64,000 nt of DNA, taken from Eleusine coracana subsp. coracana. Taxonomy: Eukaryota; Streptophyta; Magnoliopsida; Poales; Poaceae. The notes below the pieces were generated by a model. That model did not search any database, was not told the DNA's origin, and was given only the letters and a program-made list of their open reading frames with translations. This document shows positions 36,924 through 47,585 of the stretch, piece after piece. How positions within the stretch are numbered: the stretch's first letter is position 1; the number at the start of each line of letters is the position of its first letter. The stretch spans positions 5,132,949-5,196,948 of the forward strand of contig CM064430.1 in the NCBI GenBank assembly GCA_032690845.1. The letters run 5' to 3'. Position numbers and translations under genes: made by a program.

Positions 36924-37481
36924 CAGGGTCGGTCCTAAGATTTTAGAGGCCTGGGGCGAACTTAAAAGCCGGGGCCTCTCTATGGAAGGATTTTTTTATG
37001 ACCCCTTATTATGCATGTTGTATGGTCAACATGATGTTACTAAAATTTATGAAAAGACTCAATCAAATAAATCAGTCTATTCATCTATGATGCTCTAAGA
37101 ACTAAGACCAACACTTAGCACAGAGATCACTGGATTAGACCGTCAAGAGAGTGGTACAAGGGTCAAGGAGGTAATTAATTCGACATGCACTAAATTGGCA
37201 CTGGATTCACAATCATCATTATATCATTTCTTGTTGAGTGTCGATGACACCATCATAAGGCTTTTTTGAACGAAACGAGTGAGATAGTTTTATTGGGCAT
37301 GTATAAAAGGAACATGTTACAAGTTGTTTGGGAAACAAAAGAAAATAAAACTGTACGACTGTGTGGTTGTTTTCTATCTTATTGAGCGATGGGCCTTATA
37401 GACATGTCATGGGGTGATGCCCTTTCAATTCAGGGGCCCTGGGTCATCGCCCTGCCAGCCCTCCCCTCAGGGCCGGTCCTG
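36924..37481. mobile_element. Nonautonomous hAT element (558 bp)
   Basis: The left end is CAGGGTCGGTCCT and the right end GGGCCGGTCCTG, an imperfect inverted repeat with the same CAGG start as the element at 10406. Eight-base duplications match at 7 of 8 positions (CAAACCAT at 36916-36923, CAAGCCAT at 37482-37489). There is no transposase. The insertion lies in a leader sequence shared by the DUF1668-like copies. Confidence 0.8.
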
Positions 37482-37655
37482 CAAGCCATTTAAGTCACCA
37501 GAAATCGACCCGAACTTCTGTTTCTTGTACGGAACCAAATCACTTAATTGTTTCTATACTTTTGGACTTAAATATCTCTATCTCTTCTGCGAATTACTGT
37601 TTTCTACCTTCTGATATGTGATTTGTAGTGTCACCAGGTAGTTTATCTATTGAAG

Positions 37656-37790
37656 ATGATCCAACAGTAGAGGCAGGTTCTGCATTGCTAAGGTCTTCCA
37701 AGAGGAACAATCTGTAACGGTCAGCTATGAAAGCGTTGAAGTGACAGGAGGACAATTTGTTGAGTGACACTATTATGTGCAAACTTGGGA
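37656..37790 (+). pseudogene. DUF1668-like relic, copy F, start fused to tail
   Basis: TTGAAGATGATCCAAC at about 37651 matches the start-codon region of the family. It is followed at once by AGAGGCAGGTTCTGCATTGC, which encodes the GGRFCIA motif found about 310 residues into copy E, and then a FQEEQS-VSYESVEV-like stretch. More than 900 bp of the gene is gone between these parts. The remaining frame is short and stops immediately after the start (TAG at 37668). It marks a former full copy at this place in the cluster. Confidence 0.7.
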
Positions 37791-38629
37791 GAGGGGGAAG
37801 GGAGGAGGGGACCGGCAGCACGGCTGGCCGACGGCGTGGTGGCGGCGGCGGCTAGGGTAGAGGTGGCCTGAGGGAGAGGGAGGCGCAGGGTAGGAGGAGG
37901 TGCTGGATATTAGATGGGAAAATCCCTACTAATTTTTTGGAGAGATCAATTACAATTACCCACATATATATGAGGGACTTTTCTTGAGTCTCAAGCAAAC
38001 ATAATATAGAATCCTAATCGAATTGCAATCCTATCTTTCCTAACAATTCAAACTCTTCCTAAATATCCTGATTTCTTAATTAATCTCTCCTTTTTTTAAC
38101 AAAACCTAACTCTAGTCACTTTTGAAAAGGGGAGCAGGGCTGCCCCCCACCCCCCTAGCATGCCGGCCCTGCGGGCCACAGCTTGGGCACGCCAGCCTGC
38201 TACGTCTAGGCCAGCCTGGCCCATAACACCTCCGCCCTGTTGGAAATATGTATGTTATTCTAATTCCAGATTTTAGGTTTAGGAATATTTCATAATCATT
38301 AAAACTTGAGATGTGAACTAACTCAAGCAACAGGTAAAGCAACACAATTAAAAGCACGGGAGACATTGACTCATGTAGGGTTTGTTGGTGCTTAATTTAG
38401 CGCAAATAGTAGATGAAGCAGACCGTCGATGTAGACGTCGTAGTTCGTCGATGAGGCAAACTTCTGAGATTATGGATTATGTGTTGTCAAACTACCTATT
38501 ATGTTTATTTATGGATTTTCAGTTGTGATCGTCTATATAAACTGCCTGTGATACTTATTGTGATGTATATGAATTTCTTGGAATGATAATTATGATTTTT
38601 GTTAGTTTTAGCAAAAAGATAATCTGTAC
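37791..38629. other. Intergenic, no supported gene
   Basis: A purine-rich GC stretch at 37780-37910 is followed by AT-rich sequence. CTGTTGGAAATATGTATG near 38237 resembles the start of a Copia LTR, but no second border could be found. No coding region is supported. Confidence 0.35.
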
Positions 38630-39087
38630 CTGGATAGGCACTATGTCGAGTGTATTGACCAAGACACTCAGCAAAGGATTGGAGCTTTGCCGAGTGTCTT
38701 GATCAAAACACTCAGCAAAGGTTAGTGGTTTTCCGAGTGTCATGGCCAAGACACTCGGTAAACAACAAAACCTTTGCCAGGTGCTGGAGGGAGGCACTCG
38801 GCAAACCCTTTAACCTTTGCCGAGTGCCTTGATCAGGTACTCGGCAAAGCGATCGTTGCTGCCATGTCACGGTCCGTTTACTTTTTTTTGTCGAGAGGGG
38901 CTACTGACATTCGGTAAAATGTTTGTCGAGTGTGCGATATAAAACACTCGGCAATGTCCTCTTTGCCGAGTAAATTTATGTCGTGTGGGCTTTGCTAAGT
39001 GCAACATTTGGCAAACATTTTGCCGAGTATTTTCCCGGCTTTGCCGAGTGCTCGGGTCACTCGACAAATGTGCTGATTCTGGTAGTG
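38630..39087 (+). mobile_element. Right end of a third CACTA family (TTTGCCGAGTGT type)
   Basis: More than ten copies of TTTGCCGAGTGT / ACACTCGGCAAAG and diverged forms occur in both orientations, the subterminal repeat of a CACTA family common in panicoid grasses. The stretch ends at 39087 with GATTCTGGTAGTG, the reverse complement of CACTACCAGAATC. No left end or transposase is seen to the left, so this is a terminal fragment. Confidence 0.75.
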
Positions 39088-39204
39088 ATGCAAATGTGTG
39101 TAAAGTGTCCGCCTAAATCTTCATAAACAGAAGCAAATGAATACAAACTAATAGTTGTACTAATGCCTATATGTATATCTCCTAATATCTGCTATAATCT
39201 CTTA

Positions 39205-40637
39205 GGTTGTTTTGATTCGGTTTCCTGGGTGTTCCTCCTAGAGCTCCTACAGCACATGGGTTTCTCAAGACGCCGGTGCAACTGGATGTCCATTCTCCTC
39301 TCAACAGCTAGCACCAAGATTCTACTCCTGCAAATACCTTGGCGTCCCCCTAAGTATCTTCAAGCTTCAGAAATGCGACCTCCAACCATTGGTAGACACG
39401 GTGGCTGATCGTCCACCTACCTGGAAAGCCAGACTAATGTCTTCATATGGTCGGGTCGTCCTCACCAAAGTTACCTTAAGCGCCATCCCGGTCCACCTGT
39501 CCATCGCGGTTGCGTTGCCACCATGGGCCATTCATGTGGCGCGGCTCGGACATCGTCAGTGGGGGACACTGCTTAGTGGCCTGGCCGAGGGTATGCGTGC
39601 CAACGGAGCTTGGCGGGCTTGGAATCCGGGACCTGACGGTGATGGGCTTCGCCCTACGCATGCGCTGGGACTGGCTCAGGCGCACAGACCCCGATCGTGT
39701 CTGGATAGATCTCCCCTGCCAGTCAGAGCGTGCTATACAGGCGATGTTCGAAGCTTCGTGTGGGTGATGGCTCCCGCACCCGCTTCTGGACACACAAATG
39801 GCTGCAGGGCAAAGCTATCAGAGACATCACTGGCGGTCTATCTTGGACAGCTTCCAGGCAATACCTGCAGATTTCAGACTTGGTTGAACAAGTGCATCTT
39901 CAGACAGGCGTGGAGGACAAATTCCTCTGGAAGTGGACAGCCGACAACCACTACTCGGCCTCCTCAGCTTATCGGGCTTACTTCATTGGGCGCGAGCTCT
40001 TCCCGGGTGCTCTGGAAGACGAAGGCGCCGGGGAAGTGCAAGTTCTTCGTATCGTATGGCTTACCCTATACGGTCGATGCTGGAGCTCCGACAGGCTTCA
40101 GCGACATCACCTCCAGAACAACGGACCCTGCGCCCTTTGCTCGCAGGCTACGGATACCTACTGCTGGGATGCGTCTATAGCAAAGAAGTCTGGCTTCGCA
40201 TCCTTCGCCGCCCAGGCCTCCAGGATCTCGCACCCGTGGGGGACTCGCTGTTAGCCGACTGGTGGCTGCCGCACCGGAAACGACTGCCGAAGGAAACCAG
40301 GAAGGGATTTGACTCGCTGGTGACGCTGGTGGTCTGGTCCCTGTGGAAAGAACGGAACAACAGGGTTTTCAACTGGCTGAGCATTCTTCCGGCAACCCTG
40401 GCACAGTTGATAGTCGACGAGGGTCGGCCTGGGGCATGGCTGGGAACTCGGGACTGTCGCAGCTGATCCAGTAGCTAGTCCTGTCTGCCCGTTTTTTCTT
40501 GCTGTTATTTACTTGTATCCGGTCTCTACGTGTTGTCTGCGCCGCGTAGGTTAGCCTATGTTGGTGAGGGTCGCTTGTACTATTGCTCTACTTCCTCTTA
40601 ATGAAATACATGCCAAGGCATGTTCTCGAAAAAAAAG
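39205..40637 (+). mobile_element. LINE, truncated and internally deleted
   Basis: The translation begins with a reverse-transcriptase piece (FDSVSWVFLLELL), jumps to the late part (VDTVADRPPTWKARLMSS) with several hundred bases missing near 39345, and goes on through WLRRTDPDRVW, FLWKWTADNHYSASSAYRAY and ETRKGFDSLVTLVVWSLWKE, the zf-RVT region, in three frames switching near 39520, 39730 and 40030. A 3' UTR of about 170 bp ends with AATGAAATACATGCC and a short poly-A at 40629-40636. It is an L1-like plant LINE, inactive. It landed in the leader of copy G. Confidence 0.8.
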
Positions 40638-40679
40638 AGTTGTAAAATATCATTTCTTCTTTTTATCATTGCCTTTCAG

Positions 40680-41828
40680 ATCGTTTCGTGAACCTCGTCG
40701 TGGTAAACAAGAGCGGCCGCACGTATTCGCTGCACCGGCTGGACGTCTCCAAGCATCTCTTCTACCAGTCCACAGAAGAAGCAAACGCCAACAAAAATCA
40801 CGACGGTGGCAGGCCGTCAAAGATCCAGAAGCTGCGACGGCTGCCTCCGGTAAGCATGCACTTCCACCAGTTCCCCAACTCCACGGACAGATGGTGGTGG
40901 CTCAAGGACGACAAGTTCGTGCTCCTCAACTCCCATAGTAGCGAGGGCAGGATCCTTCATCTCACTGCAGAGGGGCCTGCCTTCCTCTACGACACCAACG
41001 CACGGTCCATGAGCGCCATTCCCAGCCGCGATGGCCTGTGGGATCCTATCCCAAATTTATCTCCATCGCCGGTGATGGCGCTGAATTCGGGGAAGTGTAC
41101 CTGATTAGTAATCTGTTTAGAGAGGACCAGGATGACTGTCCCAACTTCGAGGTCCTGAAGTTCAACGAATACAAATGGCGGGTATCTTCCTCTTCCACCA
41201 TCAGGGTGGCGTTTGAGACCATCGCTCACGACTGTCAACGGTGGCCAGACCATCTGTGTGTCTAGTTGGGCGGGCACAAACTGCTTCGACACGAAGAGCC
41301 AAGAATGGAAGCGGACCGGTGATTAGGAGCTGCCCTTCAATGATAGAGCTCATTACGTTCCCGAGCTGGACACCTAGATCGGTTTCTCATCCCGGTTCGC
41401 GCTCTCCATGCCCTACGACATGGACGGGCAACGTGCGCCAACATTGCAGCACGTATGGGAAGACTTCAACCCGCCTCAGGAGAAAGAGAGCATTGTATTA
41501 ACTATTAAGTAAGCGGTTTCTAAGCGTCACAATTGACAAAACAAACAGATGGAGGCAGTTAAACCAGGACCTGCTGAACCTAGGCGGAGGCAGGTTCTGC
41601 ATCGCAAAGTTTTTCTATGACTGGGAGAGCATAACCTTCGGCGACGATGATTACTATGAGACAGGAGGTGAGGCCATGGCAGAGTCCTGTACTAGAAAAT
41701 TCGTTATGCTCACCGGCGTGGAGGTGCTCTGTGGTGGCGACTCTGGAGAAGCAGGGCTCCGGATTGTGAAGCACAGATCAAAACGATACATGTTCACTAA
41801 AGATGTTGAAATCAAGTGGGTTCTCTGA
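40680..41828 (+). pseudogene. DUF1668-like gene, copy G, start codon deleted
   Basis: A splice-acceptor-like CCTTTCAG at 40672-40679 is followed by ATCGTTTCGTGAACC. In copy H the same acceptor is followed by 25 more bases holding the ATG and the MIRRF codons; those bases are missing here. The body shows YSLHRLDVSKHLFYQS, RRLPPVSMHFHQFP, FVLLNSHSSEGRILHL, a frame change near 41040, a stop near 41263, AHYVPELDT, LQHVWEDFNPPQEKE near 41450, GGGRFCIAKFFYD near 41590, VMLTGVEVL near 41705 and a final IKWVL at 41825. At least four breaks remain. The gene is dead, but its 3' end is complete. Confidence 0.75.
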
Positions 41829-41886
41829 ATAATCAAGCATCAAGTCAGGTGGGCCAGTAAACGAGTTTCCACAGTCTTACTATATA

Positions 41887-42109
41887 CTCCCTCGTTGTCG
41901 CGATTGACTTTTTTTGTAATCTTTGATCATTTGTCTTATTCAAAATATTTGTTCAAATATAAAAAGTTATAAATTATATTTCAATTTTATTTTATAATAA
42001 AATAAATCATGAAAAAAATATATGATGTTTTTTAAAAATTTTTAAATAAGACGAATGATCAAAGATAGCGAAAAAGTCAATGACGACAACCATTTTGGAA
42101 CGGAGGGAG
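41887..42109. mobile_element. Stowaway MITE (223 bp)
   Basis: The left end CTCCCTCGTTGTCGCGATTGAC pairs with the right end, which reads as CTCCCTCCG on the other strand, and pairing continues inward (TTTGATCATTTGTCTTATT against AATAAGACGAATGATCAAA). A TA duplication flanks it at 41885-41886 and 42110-42111. It lies just after copy G. Confidence 0.85.
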
Positions 42110-42111
42110 TA

Positions 42112-44165
42112 TATAGGGTGTGTTTGGCAGGACTTATGGACTGGTTTATTGAACAACTTATACTGTGATAACCATGTCAAACAGCTAACTTGCATAAACA
42201 TTTATTGTAATAAGCTCTCATAAACCATTTGATTTTTTGTACTACAAAAGCAAAGTCACTAAACACTAGCTTTTTGAACTTATGGATCATCTCTCCTAGC
42301 CCAGTTGAATAAGCCATTTTAGAAAAACAAGATAAAATGTTTTACCAAATAGCTTGATAACTTACCCTACAATAACCTAGATAAGTCAGATAAACACTTT
42401 TACAGATAAACCAAAACGTAAACTGTTTTTAATATAAGCATAACCCCTTTCAATGATACCCGTAGTGTGCACTGAAGTAGTTATTAAGTATACAGATTGA
42501 AGTAATGGGTTAATGATGTTTTTTTGCCTGAATATATTTCATTGAGAGTAGCTGTCAGAAAAGAATTCCATGTCGGCCAGTCGTCAGGAAAATTCCATTT
42601 CCTCTGTCAAAACAAACTTGGTAGTTCCCCATTAGAGTAAATTTAATGGTTCTCTCAATTTACCTAAGAATCATGAAAGAAAATTCTCTAGGTACGTATC
42701 ACACGTCAAGGTTGTAGGACACCACTCCATGACCGGTGAAAAAAAAAAGAATCACCATGACATCTATTAGTTCATAAGTCTTTGTGATTAAGGTGCGTTA
42801 TGCAGAAAAGTCTCCTTCTGCTATGGCGTATAATTTGGCTCTTGCCAACATGAAGTAGAGACTCGCACTTGATGATGCCAACATGAAAATGGTAGTTGCG
42901 CAGAGGAGATAATGCAGATGGGAGTCCGGGAGGAGAAGATCCAGCACCATCGCCCTGGCATTCTTCGCCTCCGCCCAGGACAAGACAAAACCTTAGTCCC
43001 CCCCCCCCTCTTCCTCCTCGCCGGTGCCCAGAGGATCCCTTAGGGGGTCCGGGTTGCCTGTGGGCGGGGGGGGGGGGGGGGGGGCTCTGCACTTCCCGGA
43101 CATGGAGGAGGGCCGATCGGCCAGGGGCGGTGGCCGTGGCTCGACAGTGCGGCTAGGCGGCGACGGCAGCGCCCCGGAGCTGCGGGTGACAGGAGGGCGG
43201 TGGGCCGAGATCGGTGGTGGAGGCGTCATGTCGCCGACGAGTTGGCTGGCGATGGTGGTGGCGTGGCAGGCGGCGGCGGCAGGTGCGAGCGGCGTGGCGA
43301 GACGGCAATGCGCCGCCAGCCGCCGATGATGGTGGTGAGCGGCGGTCGGGGTCGGGCAATGACGGTGTTGGAGCCAGCGTGGGGTGGTGGGCCATCGGAG
43401 CCAGCGTGTCATCGGCGAAGAAGAGATGAGACCAGCTCGGGGAGGAAGAAGGAGAAGGGGGGGGGGGGGGGGGGAGGCATCCGCAAATTGACGTAGTCGG
43501 AGGCTAATAGGCCCCGATCGGCCTTCATGGCCTCGGGCCGGACAAAGAAGACAATATCAGCTTGCTCAATCTGTTTCCATCTTCAGAAGCCAATGCTAAG
43601 GCTTATTTCGTTTCAGATTCAGCTTGCCGGAGAAAAACGAAGCCTTAGAAATTGTAAATGAATCTCTAAAAGCGGATAAAGGCTTAAACCTATTCATCTA
43701 TCCTATCCCTCACTTGACTCTTCTCGGAAAAGGTTCTCGTTCCCATGAATCTTGATCTGCCTCCTGGCATTGATAGCGATTGATCGAATTCCTACTCTGG
43801 TTTGAGAAGCTTTTAAGTTTTCCTTATCTCTCGTGCCTTTGAACTATCCTGACTGAAAAGAATTATAAATACGTATATTTTATTTGGTACTAAATAAACC
43901 GTCTTCGTTGGCTAATCCCTATGTCTTGGTACTCTACTCTCCCATTCATAAGAGAGTGGTAGTTGTCACCGGAAGCAGGTGAAAGTCGTGAGTTGGGCAA
44001 GTACGATGGTATTGTCTCATTGACCGTCTCATGTATGTCACGTAATTTTAAGACGGGTTATGAGATGACTTATATAATAGATGGTCTTATTAGTTGTCTT
44101 CTATTAATTATATGACTCCTTAATTTATGGACATAAAAAGGAATTTTTATATATTAAAAGACTAC
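42112..44165. other. Intergenic; GC-rich low-complexity block
   Basis: 42112-42900 is AT-rich without a supported gene. 42900-43500 is very GC-rich with homopolymer G runs near 43060-43083 and 43457-43474 and a C run near 43000; frames open on both strands there come from composition. 43970-44100 resembles the ends of the small element at 44166 (GTACGATGGTATTGTCTCAT) and may be a decayed relative. Confidence 0.4.
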
Positions 44166-44351
44166 TAGAGCTCGTACAATGGTATGAGAGCTGTCTCATA
44201 TTCCTAAATTTTAGCGCATGAGGTAGTTGCTACATGAAACAACCACCTCTTTCTCTCAACACCCTCTCTCTCTTCCATATCATCAAAAATCCTATGTGGT
44301 AATGCATGAGACGGTTTATGAGACTATCTATGTGTAGCATTGTACCTGCCC
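44166..44351. mobile_element. Small Tourist-like MITE
   Basis: GAGCTCGTACAATGGTATGAG on the left pairs imperfectly with the right end, which reads GGGCAGGTACAATGCTACAC on the other strand, and both arms continue with TCTCAT-type sequence. The flanks CTA and TTA could be a decayed 3-bp duplication. There is no coding content. Confidence 0.45.
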
Positions 44352-44689
44352 TTATAAGAAAAAAAGGCTCGTTTCCTTTCTTGCCTTCCAGAAAATCAGG
44401 TGTCCTTGGAGATAGATACCGTTGGTAAGTGGCAGCAATTCAGATGTTATCACACAGCCTTAGCGTGCTGACACGTACCCAGAAAATTTTGTCCTGGATG
44501 GAACGTTTGCTCATCCTCCGAGACTGGGCCTCACCCAAGACATGCCCTGCCAGCCCAGCAACACGGTCCGGCTCTTCAATGACCCAGAACAGCAACCGTC
44601 AAACCTGACGCATGGTTTATTTGATTGCTTTGTTACGGTCGATTGTGAGGCCAAAGTGGTGCGTGCATTATGGTGCACATGAGACGATC

Positions 44690-44867
44690 GCCGCCGCCGC
44701 ACGTGAGCTCCACAAAATCCCGCATTCGCTCAGCCCTCACCGTCTCCTGGAGCCGATCAAGATCCTCATCGACCAGTTGTTGCTGCAAACCATCCAAGTT
44801 AATTTCTGGTACGGACTTCATCTAAGCATCTGCCTCCTGAAATTGAACCTTAGGCATCGAGTTGTAA
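44690..44867 (+). promoter_or_regulatory. Leader of copy H
   Basis: CTCACCGTCTCCTGGAGCCG, then GTTGCTGCAAACCATCC, matches the leaders of copies D/E and F. It ends at GAGTTGTAA, where the Harbinger-like element is inserted. The same GAGTTGTAA lies just after the LINE poly-A upstream of copy G, confirming common descent of the two leaders. Confidence 0.45.
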
Positions 44868-45887
44868 GAGCATCTCCAGTGAAGATTGCTAAATGACCTC
44901 CTATACTAAAATTTAGGAGTTCAGTCCAAAACAGGAACTTCACTAGGGCTACTAAAGTGGCTTCTATTTTTCATGCCGTCCTAAATTTCTCTTCCAGTCT
45001 GCTAAATTTGGAACCCTTTTATTCCCCTCCTAAACATATAGGTCCCACTATTTTTTCATTTTTCTATTTTTTTTGTTTGTCTTTTTCCTCTCTTCTCCCC
45101 TTTCTCTCTCTTCTCCAGCTCTCTTCCACCCGATGCAGTAGTCGCCCCGCCGCCGGCCGCCCACCCTCCCCCCACCGTTGGCCGCCCGCCATCGTCCCCC
45201 CTCCCCCGCCACCTCCGTGCCCCTGCTGCGGCCCGCCACCTCCCTGCCCTGCTGCCGCCCCACCAGAGCTCCAATACCGCCGTCTCTACGCCACCCTCCA
45301 CTGGAGCTGCGCCACCCCCCCCCCCCTCCCCTGCCAGAGTTCCACTACCATCGTTGCGCTGTGCTGCACGTGAGGCGGCCAGATCCGCTGCCCGCGAGGC
45401 TGGCAGATCCGAAGGACGGGGCGACATGGAGGGGGCTGGAGCAAGGTGATGCCGACACAGAGGGGTGGCATGGAGAGGGCCGGAGCTCGCCCCGGTCGAC
45501 CATGCCCGGGCGCGACGTCAGGGATTGCGGGGCCAGGCGCCCCTTTTGCTCCATAGCCGGCGGCTCCCTTCCCTCCCTCCATGGTGGTGTCCAAGGCGAT
45601 GCGGCCACCCTCAAGACCCGGTGCAGCAGCGGGGCAGCTCAAGACCGGGTGCGGGTACGCCAGTGCTGGAGAGGTGTGGGAGGTAGGTCGGCGGCGGGGA
45701 ACGAGTGTCGGGAACGATTGGAGAAGTTTTCGTTTTTTTTTTCTGATAAGTGGGTCCCACATGAAATAGGAGCCCATTTACAATCCTCCACTAGAGTTGG
45801 GAGCAAAATTAAGCTCCCAAATTTTACAAGTGAACTTGCAAACTAAGATTTAGGAGCTGAATTTAGCTACTCCTACTAGAGATGCTT
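44868..45887. mobile_element. Harbinger-like nonautonomous element, 1.02 kb
   Basis: It begins GAGCATCTCCAGT and ends ACTAGAGATGCTT, an inverted pair with one mismatch at the outer base and one inside. It is flanked by TAA at 44865-44867 and 45888-45890, the 3-bp duplication of the PIF/Harbinger group. Both arms carry CTAAATTT/TTTAGGAG units. The 45120-45740 interior is very GC-rich, unlike the arms, and could be captured gene or CpG-island sequence; its long frames on both strands are composition effects. The insertion lies in the leader intron of copy H. Confidence 0.75.
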
Positions 45888-45941
45888 TAATATATCCTTT
45901 GTTTTGACCATTGCCTTCTTCAGATCGTGCATTGCTTGAAG

Positions 45942-46490
45942 ATGATCCGGCGCTTCGTGAACCTGGTGGCCGTAAACCAGAGCAGCCGCACGTATTCGCT
46001 GCACCGGCTGGACGTCTCCAAGCACCTCTTCTACCCGTCCATAGAAGAAGCAAATGCCAACGAGAATCACGACAGCGGCACACCATCAAAGGTTCGTACA
46101 CTGCGGCGGCTGCCTCCAGTACGCTTGCGCTTCCACCGGTTCCCCTAGTACACGGATGGATGTTTGTGGCCCAAGGACGACGACAAGTTCGTGCTCCTGA
46201 ACTCCCACAGAAGCGAGCACAGGATCCTTCATCTCACTCACGAGGGCCTTGCCTTCTTATACGATGCTGATGCGCGCAGTCCATTTGCGCCATTATTCCC
46301 AGCCATGGCGGGCCGTGGGGATACAAACCCAAATTATTCATCTCCATTGCCGATGCCGCTGCCCGCTTCGGAAAACAAAACAATAGCCTGTACCTTATTA
46401 GTGAACACTTTACAAGGGTCCGGGGTCAACCTACCTGTCCCAGCTCCTTCTTAATTGAATACCAGGCAATGGTTCTTCCCGGTCAAGTTT
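45942..46490 (+). pseudogene. DUF1668-like gene, copy H, 5' part
   Basis: The ATG at 45942 (MIRRFVNLVAVNQ) lies 18 bases after an acceptor-like CTTCTTCAG. The frame has YSLHRLDVSKHLFYPS and LRRLPPVRLRFHRFP, then a TAG at 46146, then FVLLNSHRSEHRILHL to about 46290, where the frame shifts; family similarity (YLISEHF in another frame) ends near 46490. The remaining two thirds of the gene are absent. A CACTA element starts 67 bp further on, but sequence beyond its right end does not continue the gene, so the 3' part was lost separately. Confidence 0.75.
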
Positions 46491-46556
46491 TTTTTTTCAT
46501 ATAAGTCAATGTTATACATATTTGTTTTCAGATGAACGTGATAATTTCGTGCCCTT

Positions 46557-46806
46557 CACTACCACAAATAGGCTCTATAGTGATGGCAGCCCAAAGGCCA
46601 CAGCGGCGCGGCCTAAAGTGAGCCGCCGCTACAGAGCCTAGAGGGCCTACCGCGGTTTAAACCGTCGCTATAGAGCCCCCTATAACGGCGGTTGACATTA
46701 TCAACTGCTGCTACAAATGGCCCAACTTTATAGCGGCGGTTGACAATGTCAACCACCGCTATTTAGAGCATAATAGCGGCGGTTGAAAATTCCAACCGCC
46801 GCTATA
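46557..46806 (+). repeat. CACTA left end with three 31-bp palindromes
   Basis: After the terminus there are degenerate units around 46600-46680, then three palindromes of exactly 31 bp at 46683-46713, 46731-46761 and 46774-46804. Each is roughly TAGCGGCGGTTGA, a 5-bp centre and TCAACCGCCGCTA. Subterminal repeats of this kind are the binding sites of the accessory transposase in the En/Spm system, so the same role is inferred here. Confidence 0.8.
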
Positions 46807-46818
46807 AAGTGCCCAGCC

Positions 46819-46826
46819 TATAAATA
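46819..46826 (+). promoter_or_regulatory. TATA box of the CACTA transposase gene
   Basis: TATAAATA lies 14 bp after the last left palindrome and about 760 bp before the transposase start codon. Position and sequence suit a promoter for the first gene, with the palindromes as upstream elements. Confidence 0.5.
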
Positions 46827-47585
46827 CCGCGTTTCGACAGCTCCTCTGTTCACTCGAACAGTGGCGGCCCAAAAATTTGGGCAAATCACGAAAATCAAGG
46901 GGGGAAGGTTTTGAGTTTTGTTTTTTTTTTCAGAAATTTGATCTTTGAGGTAAGGGGAACTCATCCGATTTGATTTTTTTGTGTTCTTGTTTTGAAATCA
47001 AGTAGAATTTTGGGGTTTAAGTTTGTTAGGTTTTCATCAAATTTTGGCTAAATTCGTTTGATTTGGATGGTTCTATTTGGATATAGTTGAAGTTTATGAA
47101 GGCATACATCATCTCTTTTCATCACTACACAAAAAAATTATTATATCTAGCTTGTTTTATGTCAATGGGAATCTAGATCAAGTTTGGTTTTTAGAAGAGA
47201 GAGAAGGTAGTATTAGGGCAAGAGGGATGCTAATTATTTTATTATTTCTTGATATAAATTAGATAATATATAAAATAATTTTGATGCTTGTTTAATTTTA
47301 CCTTGCATAATATTTCTCACTTAATGTATATTATATTTCAATATTTAAATATTTAGTGAATATTTAAATTTTTTGTTACACATAATTAATTATTTAATTT
47401 CTAATATTTTGGATAGATTGTGGTAAAATTTAAATAATATATAAAATAATTTGATGCTTGTTTGATTTTACCTTGTATAATATTTCTCACTTAATGTATA
47501 TTATATTCAATGTTTAAATATTTAGTGAATATTTAAACTTTTTGTTATTCATTAATTTTTGGGTTTCCGTTCAAGGTCGTTCGCG

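Noticed and set aside
38237..38620. Possible Copia LTR beginning TGTTGGAAATATG
   Set aside because: No second LTR, end or target duplication could be found.
42993..43412. 139-codon minus-strand Pro/Thr-rich frame and overlapping plus-strand frames
   Set aside because: Frames are open in several phases on both strands because of extreme GC content and homopolymer G runs.
43060..43474. Long G homopolymers, and C runs near 2291-2310 and 17797
   Set aside because: They may be real or sequencing length errors; no function can be argued from them.
45178..45846. 222-codon frame with overlapping minus-strand frames of 163 and 123 codons
   Set aside because: It lies inside the Harbinger-like element and is explained by its GC-rich core. 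It is noted as a possible capture but not called as a gene.
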